Assembly (NCBI RefSeq): GCF_002423035.1
Contig: NZ_DIUM01000135.1
Coordinates: 116,813 to 180,812, forward strand
From: Thiocapsa sp. UBA6158
GTDB taxonomy: Bacteria > Pseudomonadota > Gammaproteobacteria > Chromatiales > Chromatiaceae
DNA: 64,000 bases
Direction: 5' to 3'
Positions 9,628-18,225 of the stretch are shown in pieces (the first letter of the stretch is position 1; each line of letters starts with the position of its first letter). The notes beneath the pieces are model-generated. The model was given only the letters and a program-made list of their open reading frames with translations. It ran no database searches and had not been told where the DNA came from. The position numbers and the translations under genes are program-made.

Positions 9628-10220
9628 GCGCGCAGGTCGGCGACACATTGCACGCGTCGCTCGACACCGGCGAGCCGGTGGCCGTATCGCCGGCCGACTG
9701 GGAGCACGCGGCGCCGCGTGTCGCCCGTTATCTGCGCGCGCTCGGGGTTCGTGACCCGCGCGATCTCGAACGCCTGTTGACGGCGATCCGCGTGCGCTTC
9801 GAGCATCAGGTGGAGACAAACCTGGTGGCCGACGCGGTCGAGACCGGCATCGAGGAAGCGTCCAAGCTGCTTGACGAGTGGCTGGCGGCCGAGCTTGGTC
9901 CGGACGTCCCCGGACCCATGCGGGGAGTGGCCCGCGCGGTTGTCCTGGGCGGCGCGGTGCCCGGTTGGGTCGGGGTTTGGTCGGGACGCACGCCCCACCT
10001 CGGTGATCGGAGCGGCGATCGGCTCAGGGATCGACCGATCAGCGAGCGTATCCGAGCCAGCAGTCTTGCCGCTGTCCCGGATCCGGCGCCTCTGGCGATG
10101 GTGACGCAACGCATCGATCCCTGTTGTTATCGTCTCTTTCGAAGGCTCGCGCGACGGCTGCACCGTATGCTCCCCGGATCTCTTCATCGGCGGCGTGTGA
10201 ATCTCGGACAATCCATATGA
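9612..10220 (+). CDS. Unknown 202-residue protein translationally coupled between opgG and opgH
   Basis: The start overlaps opgG by 16 bases, and the stop overlaps the opgH start as ATGA (10217-10220). This double coupling is the best evidence that the frame is a real gene. Residues 1-100 look like a soluble helical domain, with DLERLLTAIRVRFEHQVET and ETGIEEASKLLDEWLAAEL. Residues about 105-200 are rich in Pro, Arg and Gly, with short motifs such as RLFRRLARRLHRMLPG. No signal peptide, membrane segment or known domain is recognised. E. coli OpgH carries a long cytoplasmic N-terminal region before its first membrane helix, whereas the OpgH here starts almost at that helix. A detached regulatory or scaffold subunit of OpgH is therefore a reasonable inference. 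Function is unknown. Confidence 0.7.
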   Translation: MDSAVSAQVGDTLHASLDTGEPVAVSPADWEHAAPRVARYLRALGVRDPRDLERLLTAIRVRFEHQVETNLVADAVETGIEEASKLLDEWLAAELGPDVPGPMRGVARAVVLGGAVPGWVGVWSGRTPHLGDRSGDRLRDRPISERIRASSLAAVPDPAPLAMVTQRIDPCCYRLFRRLARRLHRMLPGSLHRRRVNLGQSI

Positions 10221-12328
10221 AGGGCGTCTCCTCGGGCGTGCGCTCCGACCCCGTTTATCGTCGGGTCATTTTCTTTTCCCTGGTGTTGTTGACCACCTTC
10301 GGCGCCATGAGCCTGCTCAGCGGCGTCTTTCAAGAGGGCGGCATAACCCCGCTCGAGTTCGCGCTCCTGCTGCTCTACGCGATCTTGATCCTCTGGATCA
10401 GCGCCTCCTTCTGGACCGCCGCCATCGGTTTCATCCGCCTGTTGGTGCGGCAGGATGAGCCACCTCCGAGCGCACGCGCCGCCGGATCGGAGTCCGGGAT
10501 GGGTTTCAAAACGGCCCTGGTCATGCCGATCTACAACGAGGATCCCGAGCGGGTCTTCGCCGGTTTGCGTGCGATCGACCGGTCGCTGCAGGAGACCGGA
10601 CAGGCCGAGGGTTTCGAGATCTTCGTGCTCAGCGATACGCGCGACCCGGACATTTGGGTCGAAGAAGAGCTGCAATGGCGCAAGTGGGCCGTCGAGGCAG
10701 GGTTGCCCGAGCGCATCTTCTATCGCAATCGGGTCGAGAACACGAGCCGCAAGAGCGGCAACCTGGCCGATTTTTGTCGGCAGTGGGGCGGGCGCTATCG
10801 CTACATGATCGTGCTCGACGCCGACAGTCTCATGTCCGGCGAGACACTCGTGGAGATGGTCGCGCGCATGGAGCGCAATCCGGACGTGGCACTGATCCAG
10901 GTTCCCCCGGTCCCGGTCAACCGGGTCTCGCTGTTTGCGCGTGTCCTGCAGTTCGCCAGTAGCCTCTACGGGCGCATCTTCGTTGCCGGATTGAGCTGCT
11001 GGCAAGGCGATACCGGCAATTATTGGGGGCACAACGCCATCATCCGGGTCGAGGCATTCGCGGCCCATTGCGGTCTGCCCGAGCTTCCCGGGCATGAGCC
11101 GTTCGGCGGCGAGATCCTAAGTCACGACTTCGTGGAGGCTGCGCTCTTGCGGCGCGCCGGCTGGAAGGTCTGGCTCGCCGACGACTTGGGCGGTAGCTAC
11201 GAAGAGATACCCCCGACACTGATCGATTATGCCAAGCGCGACCGGCGCTGGTGCCAAGGTAACCTCCAGCATGCCCGGCTCGTCTTCGCGGGCGGCTTCA
11301 GGCCCTTGAATCGGGTCCATCTCGCGATGGGCGTCATGTCGTACATGGCCTCGCCGCTGTGGCTCCTGTTTCTGCTCCTCACGGGCCTTCAGGCGTACCT
11401 GAACAGCCTGGATGTGCCGGTGTATTTCTTCGGCGACTATCTGCTGCCGATCTGGCCCGTGTCCTATGTGGTCGAGATGGCCACGGTCCTCTGGGTGACG
11501 CTGGCCATGCTCTTTCTGCCGAAGCTGTTCGCCCTGGTGCTGCTCGCCGTGCGCCCGCGCTTGGGCGCAGCCTACGGCGGATTGCCGCGCGCCACGCTGA
11601 GCGTCCTGCTGGAAAGTCTGCTGTCGGTCCTCTATGCCCCCGTGCTCATGCTCTTTCAGAGCAAGTTCGTCGCCTCGATCCTGCTGCGCAAGGTCGTCGG
11701 TTGGCCGCCGCAGCAGCGGGGCGATCACGGGACCGGGCTAACGGAGGCGCTCGGCGCCCATGGCGGCCAGACCCTGTTGGCGGTCGGTGCAGGACTGCTG
11801 ACCTATTATTACGTCCCGGCCTTCTTCTGGTGGTTCACGCCTGTATTGGCCGGGCTCCTGCTCGCGATCCCGGTCTCGATGGCGACCAGCCGTGTTTGGC
11901 CCGGCAAGCGGGCAAGGGCACTCGGACTCTTCCTGACACCCGAAGAGCACAAGCCGCCGCGCGTGCTCGAGCTGCTCGAGGATCAGATGAAGCACACCGG
12001 AAGCGCCCTGTGCTCGGCGGATGCCGATTCGGGCGAGGCGGGCTCGGAGGAGATCGTCGGGGATCTCTGGTATCGCGCCGTCATCGATCCCTGCGCCTAT
12101 GCGCTGCACGCCTCGCTCTTGCCTGAAGAAATCCCCAACCGGCGGCGCAGGCATTATCTCGAGGGTCTGATCTTCCAACTCCAGGACGAGGGGCCGAACA
12201 GCCTGAGCGCGGCTGAAAAGCGGGTGCTCCTCTCGCATCGCGACGGGCTCGAGGAGCTGCATCTGCTGCTGTGGTCGGCGCCGGCGGGTCCGGTCGCCGC
12301 GCAGGGGCCATCCCCGCAGCCGAGCTGA
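10217..12328 (+). CDS. opgH: Glucans biosynthesis glucosyltransferase H
   Basis: A 703-residue inner-membrane GT2 glucosyltransferase that makes the beta-1,2-linked backbone of osmoregulated periplasmic glucans from UDP-glucose. Two membrane helices near residues 15-35 and 45-70 precede the catalytic domain. The domain shows VMPIYNEDPERVFAGLRA, the metal-binding VLDADSLMSG, the acid in SHDFVEAALLRRAGW and the acceptor-site RRWCQGNLQHARL. Several further helices follow from about residue 370. The ATG at 10217 is preferred over an in-frame one at 10124 because it overlaps the upstream stop as ATGA. The protein is shorter at the N-terminus than E. coli OpgH (about 850 residues), lacking the long cytoplasmic leader. 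It ends 39 bp from the convergent toxin gene. Confidence 0.94.
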   Translation: MKGVSSGVRSDPVYRRVIFFSLVLLTTFGAMSLLSGVFQEGGITPLEFALLLLYAILILWISASFWTAAIGFIRLLVRQDEPPPSARAAGSESGMGFKTALVMPIYNEDPERVFAGLRAIDRSLQETGQAEGFEIFVLSDTRDPDIWVEEELQWRKWAVEAGLPERIFYRNRVENTSRKSGNLADFCRQWGGRYRYMIVLDADSLMSGETLVEMVARMERNPDVALIQVPPVPVNRVSLFARVLQFASSLYGRIFVAGLSCWQGDTGNYWGHNAIIRVEAFAAHCGLPELPGHEPFGGEILSHDFVEAALLRRAGWKVWLADDLGGSYEEIPPTLIDYAKRDRRWCQGNLQHARLVFAGGFRPLNRVHLAMGVMSYMASPLWLLFLLLTGLQAYLNSLDVPVYFFGDYLLPIWPVSYVVEMATVLWVTLAMLFLPKLFALVLLAVRPRLGAAYGGLPRATLSVLLESLLSVLYAPVLMLFQSKFVASILLRKVVGWPPQQRGDHGTGLTEALGAHGGQTLLAVGAGLLTYYYVPAFFWWFTPVLAGLLLAIPVSMATSRVWPGKRARALGLFLTPEEHKPPRVLELLEDQMKHTGSALCSADADSGEAGSEEIVGDLWYRAVIDPCAYALHASLLPEEIPNRRRRHYLEGLIFQLQDEGPNSLSAAEKRVLLSHRDGLEELHLLLWSAPAGPVAAQGPSPQPS

Positions 12329-12367
12329 CGGAGTCGGCGCGAGGGCGAGCGGTGCGTCTGTCGAGAC

Positions 12368-12790
12368 TCAGGGCAAGGTCAGGCCGAGGAGTTTTGCGGC
12401 CTGATTCAAGCGCCGGTCGAAGCAGGAAAAACAGAGCGGCAAATCCGACTGCGCCATGGCGATGTGGGCTGCCGCCAATTGCACTGCATCGTAGCCACGC
12501 AAGGCGAAGGCATCGGCAAACTCGCCAGCACGCTCCACAAGGTTTTGCGTGACCTCCATCACGACATAATGGGGCCAGTCCCTGGCTAGGTCCGCTTTGG
12601 CGAACTCCAACGCAGCCTGATCAGCCGGGGTTGCTCGGGCGCGCCGTGCCACTGCTGCATGAAATTCGGCCCAGGCGATCCGGCACACCACGACTGCGTC
12701 TGCCTCTGCGACGAGGCCCTTCGCTCGAGAGCTATCCGGCTCGGCAACATAGAGCTTGACCACGGCGGATGTGTCGCAAAACAAAATCAT
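12368..12790 (-). CDS. vapC: PIN-domain toxin (VapC family)
   Basis: A 140-residue PIN-domain protein. The acidic residues expected of the ribonuclease site are visible in ILFCDTSAVVKLYVAE near the N-terminus, in the Glu of CRIAWAEFHAAVARR, and in the Asp of LRGYDAVQLAAAH near residue 105. VapC toxins cut RNA, often initiator tRNA, and are held in check by a cognate antitoxin. The start overlaps the end of the upstream antitoxin gene by 4 bases (ATGA at 12787-12790), the usual coupled order antitoxin then toxin. The length is normal and nothing suggests decay. Confidence 0.9.
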   Translation of the reverse strand: MILFCDTSAVVKLYVAEPDSSRAKGLVAEADAVVVCRIAWAEFHAAVARRARATPADQAALEFAKADLARDWPHYVVMEVTQNLVERAGEFADAFALRGYDAVQLAAAHIAMAQSDLPLCFSCFDRRLNQAAKLLGLTLP

Positions 12791-13062
12791 CCCCGGTCTT
12801 CTTGGACTAGCTCCGAGAGCAAGGGGCCATCAGGCGAGAGACGAATATCGGCGCCTGCGGGTTTTCCGCCGCTCCACTGCGCCGCCCCGGAGACTAGTAG
12901 TCGGCCGATGCCTTGCTCGTCGCCGTTCGGAACGGCAGTGAGCCGCGCAATCACCCGGCGGTGCGACGTGATTTCGATGGGTTGGCCTGTGCGAGCCTCG
13001 GCAAGGTAATGCGCAAGCCTGGATTTGAGCTCTCGGACCGACACGGACACTTTAGTAGTCAC
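12787..13062 (-). CDS. Antitoxin of the Phd/YefM type paired with VapC
   Basis: About 91 residues from a GTG at 13062; a TTG at 13065 is also in frame. The N-terminus VSVSVRELKSRLAHYLAEA followed by GQPIEITSHRRVIARL is the DNA-binding and dimerisation fold of Phd/YefM antitoxins. The C-terminal part, with LLSELVQEDRG, would wrap the toxin. It is translationally coupled to the PIN-domain toxin. Such antitoxins repress their own promoter. An AT-rich stretch, TACTATATT on the reverse strand just ahead of the start, is a possible -10 element and would imply a very short or absent leader. Confidence 0.85.
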   Translation of the reverse strand: MTTKVSVSVRELKSRLAHYLAEARTGQPIEITSHRRVIARLTAVPNGDEQGIGRLLVSGAAQWSGGKPAGADIRLSPDGPLLSELVQEDRG

Positions 13063-13242
13063 CAATATAGTAAGGATACTTGATTGTGGTCACCGTATGG
13101 CATCCTGTCAAGGACGTCAACGGCCTTTTATTCATCACCTTCACCCGCCGGCCAGCAGTCGCTTCGGGTTCGCATGCGACGCTCGAGACGTACCATCGCC
13201 CGCGCGGCGCGCGATGCTTTTCCGCAGCACCGAGGCTCCGGG

Positions 13243-15084
13243 TCAGCCGCCACCGCGCGTGTTGAACGCGACGTTCCAGTGCTCGTCCGGTGTGTCCACC
13301 GGGATCGCCGTCAGCTCCAGCGTGCCGACCTCGGTCACCGTGGCCTGAAGCCGGACCGCGACCACCTCGCCCTTTTTGTGATCTTTTGCGGGCAGCACGG
13401 TCTGGATCTCGGCGAGCTCCTCGAGCTCATCTTCGCGCCACTCTTCCAGCAGCTCGCCGACCTCGTCCTCGCGCCGGACGCTCGAGCCGAAGAAACGGAA
13501 GCGCACCTGCTCGCCCACCACGAGACCGAATTCCTGCGGCGGTGCGACCGGATCCGAGCCTTCCTCGAGCCCGAAAGGCACCAGGCAGAGCGCCTGAATC
13601 TCGGGTTCCATGCCGGGAATGGCCGGCATGGCGCTCTCCACCCCGACGTAGTAGGAGTGGCTCGTGCCGCCGCGGATCCGAACCCCGCCGTGACGCCGGA
13701 CATGGGCATAGAAGGCGGCCCCGCGGGCGACGGCCAGGTCCAGATCGCGTGCATCCAGTAGGCGGGCCACGGGCGCATCCTCCGCGACCAGCCACTGGTT
13801 GAGCACCTCGAGCACGCGCTCTTGGAGAACCGGTGCCTTGAAGACGCCGCCGTTAAAGAGCACGGCGGTCGGATGCAGGAAGCTCGCGCCCGGTGTCTGG
13901 GCCACGAAGCCCTGCAGGTCCTCGGTCGCCCCGGTTTGGCGGCCGAGGAAGGCGGCCAAATGACGGGTTACGGCCGGATCCTGCGCGTAGGGCAGGCCGA
14001 CCTTGGTGATCGCGCCGCGCGCGCGAACGGCCGGGCGACTGTCCGCGGCGACCGCCGGGAAGAAGCCCTCGATCAGGGTCGAGCGGACCTCCTCGCGGGT
14101 GAGCTCGGTGCGGATGCTGCCGCCGATCAGACGCGAGCCGCGACTCGGGACCACGACCGGCATGCTTTCCAGATCGGGATCGGCCAGCAGTGACTCCTTG
14201 GCGATGCGGCAGCCGTGCGTCAGTGCCTGCAATTGCCAGCGATCCAGCTCCACGCCGCTCTTCGCCAGCTTCTGCTTCAACAGATGTGCGAGGGTCAGGT
14301 CCATGTTGTCGCCGCCGAGCAGGATGTGCTCGCCCACGGCCACGCGCGTCAGCTCGAGCGCCCCGTCCTGCTCGGTGACCGCGATCAGCGACAGATCCGT
14401 GGTCCCGCCGCCGACGTCCACCACCAGGATGATGTCGCCGACCTGCACCTCATGCCGCCAAGCGCCCTTGGTGTCGTTGACCCAGGAGTAGAGTGCCGCC
14501 TGCGGCTCTTCAAGCAGGACCAGGTGCTCGATGCCGATCGCACGGGCCGCCTCGGCGGTCAGCTCGCGCGCGGCCGGGTCGAAGGAGGCCGGCACCGTGA
14601 CCGTGACCTCCTGACGGCTCAGCTGGTCGTACGGAAACTGCCCGTTCCAGGCGTCGCGCAGATGGGCGAGGTAGTGCACGGTCGCATCGAAGGGCGAGAT
14701 CCGCGGGATCTCGTCCGGCGCACCTGCCGGCAGGATCGCGGACTTGCGGTCGACGTCCGGATGACAGAGCCAGCTCTTCGCACTCGAGACCAGACGGATC
14801 GGCGTCGTGGTGCCCTGGTTGCGAGCCATCTCGCCGCAGATGCGGGTCGGGTCGGTCTGCCAGGGCAGGCCAAGGTCAGCGGCCTTGAGTTCGTCGGGAT
14901 GCGGCAGATAGAGAGAGGACGGCAGCAGGGGGCGGGCCTCGACGGAGCCCGGCCCGATCAGCTGCGGGATGGAGACGAGCCCCTGGACGATGTTCTCGCC
15001 CTCGCTCTTGTCCGACTCCACGAACGACAGGGCGCAATGGGTGGTTCCCAGATCGATGCCGACGGCGTAGCGATAGTGACTCAC
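13243..15084 (-). CDS. Hsp70 family protein (DnaK-like, non-canonical)
   Basis: A 613-residue protein with the Hsp70 ATPase signatures YAVGIDLGTTHCALSF at the N-terminus, ILVVDVGGGTTDLSLIAV near residue 210 and ILLGGDNMDLTLAHLLKQK near residue 245. The C-terminal third has a shortened beta-rich region (GTLELTAIPVDTPDEHWNV) and no lidded acidic tail like DnaK. It is not DnaK, HscA or a classic HscC. It overlaps the upstream DUF2760 gene by 4 bases, so the two proteins are probably made in fixed ratio and may work together. Targets are unknown. The stop lies about 180 bp from the antitoxin gene, which is on the same strand. Confidence 0.88.
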   Translation of the reverse strand: MSHYRYAVGIDLGTTHCALSFVESDKSEGENIVQGLVSIPQLIGPGSVEARPLLPSSLYLPHPDELKAADLGLPWQTDPTRICGEMARNQGTTTPIRLVSSAKSWLCHPDVDRKSAILPAGAPDEIPRISPFDATVHYLAHLRDAWNGQFPYDQLSRQEVTVTVPASFDPAARELTAEAARAIGIEHLVLLEEPQAALYSWVNDTKGAWRHEVQVGDIILVVDVGGGTTDLSLIAVTEQDGALELTRVAVGEHILLGGDNMDLTLAHLLKQKLAKSGVELDRWQLQALTHGCRIAKESLLADPDLESMPVVVPSRGSRLIGGSIRTELTREEVRSTLIEGFFPAVAADSRPAVRARGAITKVGLPYAQDPAVTRHLAAFLGRQTGATEDLQGFVAQTPGASFLHPTAVLFNGGVFKAPVLQERVLEVLNQWLVAEDAPVARLLDARDLDLAVARGAAFYAHVRRHGGVRIRGGTSHSYYVGVESAMPAIPGMEPEIQALCLVPFGLEEGSDPVAPPQEFGLVVGEQVRFRFFGSSVRREDEVGELLEEWREDELEELAEIQTVLPAKDHKKGEVVAVRLQATVTEVGTLELTAIPVDTPDEHWNVAFNTRGGG

Positions 15085-15632
15085 AGTTCCACCTCCGCTG
15101 CGGCGAGGATGCGCAGGTCATGTCCGCCGGTGGTCTTGGGGAGATCCATCTCCGTGACGCGCCAGCCGCGATGCACGAGCGTCCCGTGGAACGGCGGATC
15201 TCCGACGACATTGCCGGTCGGTCGATTCGCGGAGGCGTCGAAACCGGGCGCCAGCGTGACGCGACTGCCCTCGGGCTCCTCGCGCACCGGTGCGATCTTC
15301 AGGTGTGTGTTCAGGACACCCCGACAGCCCTGATGGACGATGCGTGCGGCAGCGCCGATCTCTTGATCGGAGGCGCCTTTGAGATCCTCTTGCAGAAAGT
15401 CCACCAAGCGCCCCTCTTTCTGCAGCAAACCAAGCAAGAGCAAGGCCGAATCCGGCGCAGCGCTCGCCAAGGGCACCGCGGCCGGTGCGGCGGGCCGCGC
15501 CAAGGCGTGCCCGGCCTCGCCCTTGGCGAGCGCCCCGACGGCGCGGGCAAAGCCCGGATCCTTCAGGATACGTTTGAAGCTGCTGAAGGCGATGAGGGCC
15601 CTCCGGAAGAAGGAAGGCGTTGCTGAGCCCAT
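15081..15632 (-). CDS. DUF2760 domain protein, partner of the Hsp70-like protein
   Basis: 183 residues from the ATG at 15632 (MGSATPSFFRRALIAFSSFK). An upstream in-frame extension is Arg-rich and was not used. Residues about 50-183 match the DUF2760 pattern: LLLLGLLQKEGRLVDFLQED, then DQEIGAAARIVHQGCRGVL, and the C-terminal FHGTLVHRGWRVTEMDLP. The fold is unknown. The gene always seems to appear, in my memory of related genomes, next to an Hsp70-like gene, and here the two overlap by 4 bases. That suggests a co-chaperone or substrate-adaptor job, which is inference. A short basic N-terminal segment could be membrane-associated. Confidence 0.8.
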   Translation of the reverse strand: MGSATPSFFRRALIAFSSFKRILKDPGFARAVGALAKGEAGHALARPAAPAAVPLASAAPDSALLLLGLLQKEGRLVDFLQEDLKGASDQEIGAAARIVHQGCRGVLNTHLKIAPVREEPEGSRVTLAPGFDASANRPTGNVVGDPPFHGTLVHRGWRVTEMDLPKTTGGHDLRILAAAEVEL

Positions 15633-15836
15633 GGAAGCATCCTCGTGACGGCCGGTGTAATCAGATCGGACGGCGGGCGATCGCACGCCGTCCCGAGGTG
15701 CGCATGGTACCGCGCCGCTCGCCGTCGCTCGACCGTGGATTTCACGCAAATCGGCTGATCTAAACGCACCTGTCTCGATGGCATAATCGGGGCCTCACCA
15801 ACAGCCCGGATCGGGCGACATCAGGGGGCTCGGTCG

Positions 15837-16130
15837 ATGCAACCGACGAACTTACCGGCGCCCGGCGCGCCGACCATGGACGAGCGCCGCAAGATGGTCG
15901 AGATCGCGGCCTATTTTCTCGCCGAGCATCGCGGTTTCGCCCCGGGCGAGGCGGATGCCGACTGGCTTCGTGCCGAACAGACGATCGACGCCATGATCGC
16001 GGACGGACTCGCCCACGGGCTCGGTCGCGACTCGGCGCATCGCGCAGACGTGACCGAGGGGATCCGCAACGCGCTCAAGCTCGGCGGCGGATTGCCGGCT
16101 GGACCTTCGTCGCGCTCCGAGCACTCGTGA
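15837..16130 (+). CDS. DUF2934 domain small protein
   Basis: 97 residues. The centre, MVEIAAYFLAEHRGF then DADWLRAEQTIDAMIA, is the DUF2934 motif found in many short proteobacterial proteins of unknown role. A run of G residues about 10 bp upstream of the ATG is a plausible ribosome site. The C-terminal 20 residues are low complexity. No membrane segment is present. It stands alone between the divergent DUF2760 operon and the chromate transporter. Confidence 0.75.
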   Translation: MQPTNLPAPGAPTMDERRKMVEIAAYFLAEHRGFAPGEADADWLRAEQTIDAMIADGLAHGLGRDSAHRADVTEGIRNALKLGGGLPAGPSSRSEHS

Positions 16131-16259
16131 ACCTGGCATGAGCCGGATCGTCCAGTGATGTCGACGGGACGCAGCACCATCAGCCATTCACCACGGCGCC
16201 GCGACCGTGTGCTAGTGTGTCCGGTCATCGCCAAACACTACCGGTTCAGGGCGCAGCCA

Positions 16260-17492
16260 ATGGCGTCAGAGCAGATCGATCAGCAACAAGAACCAGGGAG
16301 CGGTGGCCCGGGCGAGGTCTTCCGCGCCTTTCTCAAGCTCGGGCTGACCTCCTTCGGTGGTCCCATCGCTCACCTCGGTTACTTTCGCGACGAGCTGGTG
16401 CTGCGCCGGCGCTGGCTGAGCGAGGCGGCCTATGCCGATCTGGTCGCACTGTGCCAGTTCCTGCCGGGACCGGCGAGCAGCCAGGTCGGGTTCGCGCTGG
16501 GTTACTTGCGCGCCGGACCGGCGGGCGCCTTGCTGGCTTGGGCGGCGTTCACGCTGCCGTCGGCGGCGTTGCTGCTGGCGTTCGCGTTCGGTGCCCATGC
16601 CTTCGGCGGCCCGATCGGGCAGGACGTGATCCATGGTCTCAAGCTGGTGGCGGTCGCGATCGTCGCCCAAGCGGTCTGGGGGATGGCGCGCACGCTCGCG
16701 CCCGACCGTGAGCGGGCGACGATCGCGCTCGGCGCCGTGCTGATCGTCGTATTCGTTCCGACCGCGTTCGGACAGATCGCCGCGATCGTCGCCGGGGTTG
16801 TCGGCGGGACTCTCTGGTGTCGCCGGGTCGATCGGCTTTCCGCCGGGCACCTGCCCGTTGCGATCTCCCGGCGCGCCGGAATGCTCCTCCTCATGCTGTT
16901 TTTGTTGTTGTTGCTCGGACTGCCCGCGCTCGCCGCCTTGTGGTCCCTGCCGGGTCTCGCGCTGTTCGAGGTCTTCTACCGGGCCGGCGCCCTGGTCTTC
17001 GGCGGCGGGCACGTGGTCCTGCCGCTGCTCGAGACGCGGCTGGTCGAGCCTGGCTGGTTGAGCGCCGACGCCTTCCTCGCCGGCTACGGCGCAGCGCAGG
17101 CCGTGCCCGGTCCGCTGTTTACCTTTGCCGCCTACCTCGGTGCACTCGTCGAGCCGGGACCGAACGGGATCCTCGGAGCAAGCATCGCGCTGCTCGGCAT
17201 CTTTCTGCCGGGCATGCTGTTGTTGATGGGCGTACTGCCGTTTTGGGACGGGCTGCGTCACTATGACGGTGCCCGCGCCGCCATGGCCGGCACCAATGCC
17301 GCGGTGGTGGGTATCCTGGGCTCGGCCCTTTATCACCCGGTCTGCACCAGCGCGGTGGCTTCGTCCTCGGATGTTGCCGTCGCCTTGACCGCCTTCGTCC
17401 TGCTCACGGCCTGGAAGGCGCCGCCCTGGCTGGCGGTCGTGGTCACGCTACTCGCCGCAGTGGCGCTAGGCTTCGTCTCGCAACCCGTCTGA
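16260..17492 (+). CDS. chrA: Chromate transporter, two-domain CHR type
   Basis: 410 residues from the ATG at 16260. The protein has two homologous halves: FGGPIAHLGYFRDELVL and ALCQFLPGPASSQVGFALG in the first, and FGGGHVVLPLLETRLV and GYGAAQAVPGPLFTFAAYLG in the second. The repeated FGG and PGP motifs are the CHR signature, and about ten hydrophobic helices are visible. ChrA proteins expel chromate by exchange or proton-motive force. The natural role in a sulfur oxidiser could also relate to sulfate-like anions, which is speculation. It is followed closely by the end of a convergent metallo-hydrolase pseudogene. Confidence 0.9.
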   Translation: MASEQIDQQQEPGSGGPGEVFRAFLKLGLTSFGGPIAHLGYFRDELVLRRRWLSEAAYADLVALCQFLPGPASSQVGFALGYLRAGPAGALLAWAAFTLPSAALLLAFAFGAHAFGGPIGQDVIHGLKLVAVAIVAQAVWGMARTLAPDRERATIALGAVLIVVFVPTAFGQIAAIVAGVVGGTLWCRRVDRLSAGHLPVAISRRAGMLLLMLFLLLLLGLPALAALWSLPGLALFEVFYRAGALVFGGGHVVLPLLETRLVEPGWLSADAFLAGYGAAQAVPGPLFTFAAYLGALVEPGPNGILGASIALLGIFLPGMLLLMGVLPFWDGLRHYDGARAAMAGTNAAVVGILGSALYHPVCTSAVASSSDVAVALTAFVLLTAWKAPPWLAVVVTLLAAVALGFVSQPV

Positions 17493-17531
17493 GCGTCGCC
17501 GGCCGTGATGGTCTGCCCGGTTTGCGGTCGC

Positions 17532-18100
17532 TTACTCGAACGCCGCCGCTTCCCGATCGCGATCAGTCTGGTGCGCGTTGCGCCCGGATAGGGCCTCGAA
17601 GTCCGCCGGGCCTTGCCGAGGGGGGACTGGTCCAGGCCCTCGATGGCATCCTGGAGCCGCGTGCCTTCCTCCGTCTCCGCATCCATGTGGGTTTTGAGCG
17701 CCTTGAGGTAGTCGAGGGTCGGTTGCTCGAAATCCGAGAGGGGGCCGACCTCCCTGTGGCCAGGCGCGAATCGTGTTCTGTCGAAGTCGCGCAGGCGCTC
17801 GAAGGCGTCGATCCAGCCCCGGTGTGACTCGCCGGCAGCACTGCCGACAGGCGGCGCCGTAGAGTACATCCCCGGCGAAGACCAGGCTGTCCCGAGGGAC
17901 GTGCACGATCAGGCTGCCCTCGGTGTGGGCGGTGCCGACCGGGAGCATCTCCAGGGTCACGCCGCCGAGGTCGAGCGTCACCGCCTCCTCGATCAGGCGG
18001 TCCGGCGCGCCGGGGGCTGAATGCTGCCGGCCTCGATCGTCATGAAGGCCCTCACGGCCCTGCTGCGTCGGCCCGGGAAACCGATTAGGGGGTAGAGCAG
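17532..18100 (-). pseudogene. Metallo-beta-lactamase-fold hydrolase, frameshifted remnant
   Basis: Pieces of one MBL-fold protein appear in different reverse-strand frames. Near 18000-17860 one frame reads RLIEEAVTLDLGGVTLEM and LIVHVPRDSLVFAGDVLYG. At about 17840-17620 another reads GWIDAFERLRDFDRTRFAPG and LDYLKALKTHMDAETEEGTR, including the GH of APGHREVG. Near 17590-17532 the first frame resumes with FEALSGRNAHQ. The N-terminal zinc-binding part (HxHxDH) is missing. At least three frame changes and a 5' deletion make a working product very unlikely. Intact relatives are often secreted zinc hydrolases next to sulfur or cytochrome genes; the original role here is not recoverable. Confidence 0.8.
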
Positions 18101-18117
18101 GTTGCTGATCGATAGGC

Positions 18118-18144
18118 AAAAAAAAGCGCGACGGGCGTCGCGCT
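18118..18144 (-). terminator. Rho-independent terminator on the reverse strand
   Basis: On the reverse strand an 8-bp perfect stem (AGCGCGAC / GTCGCGCT) with loop GCCC runs straight into a run of Ts (7-8). No protein gene on that strand ends just upstream, so it should end a short non-coding transcript starting within the gap at 18145-18420. Confidence 0.75.
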
Positions 18145-18225
18145 CGGAAGTTACCACCAAAGGAGGATGGAGGAGTGCACCGAAGCAGGAAGCTTCAGTA
18201 CATCAACAGTTTCTTATTTACTGTT
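18118..18225 (-). ncRNA. Candidate small RNA with anti-Shine-Dalgarno CU-rich segment
   Basis: The reverse strand of this gene-free gap ends in a good intrinsic terminator. Upstream of it are, in order, a CU-rich single-stranded segment complementary to ribosome-binding sites (reverse of 18157-18175, CTCCTCCATCCTCCTTTGG) and a small hairpin GAAGC-TTCCT-GCTTC (18182-18196). Ahead of these is a TTGACA box (18231-18236) that could be a -35 element; the matching -10 is weak. An inverted repeat AACAGT/ACTGTT (18205-18225) falls over the -10/start region and could be an operator. The layout resembles trans-acting small RNAs with CCUCC loops. The opposite strand could instead use the GGAGG for a tiny peptide, so this stays a candidate. 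Confidence 0.4.
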
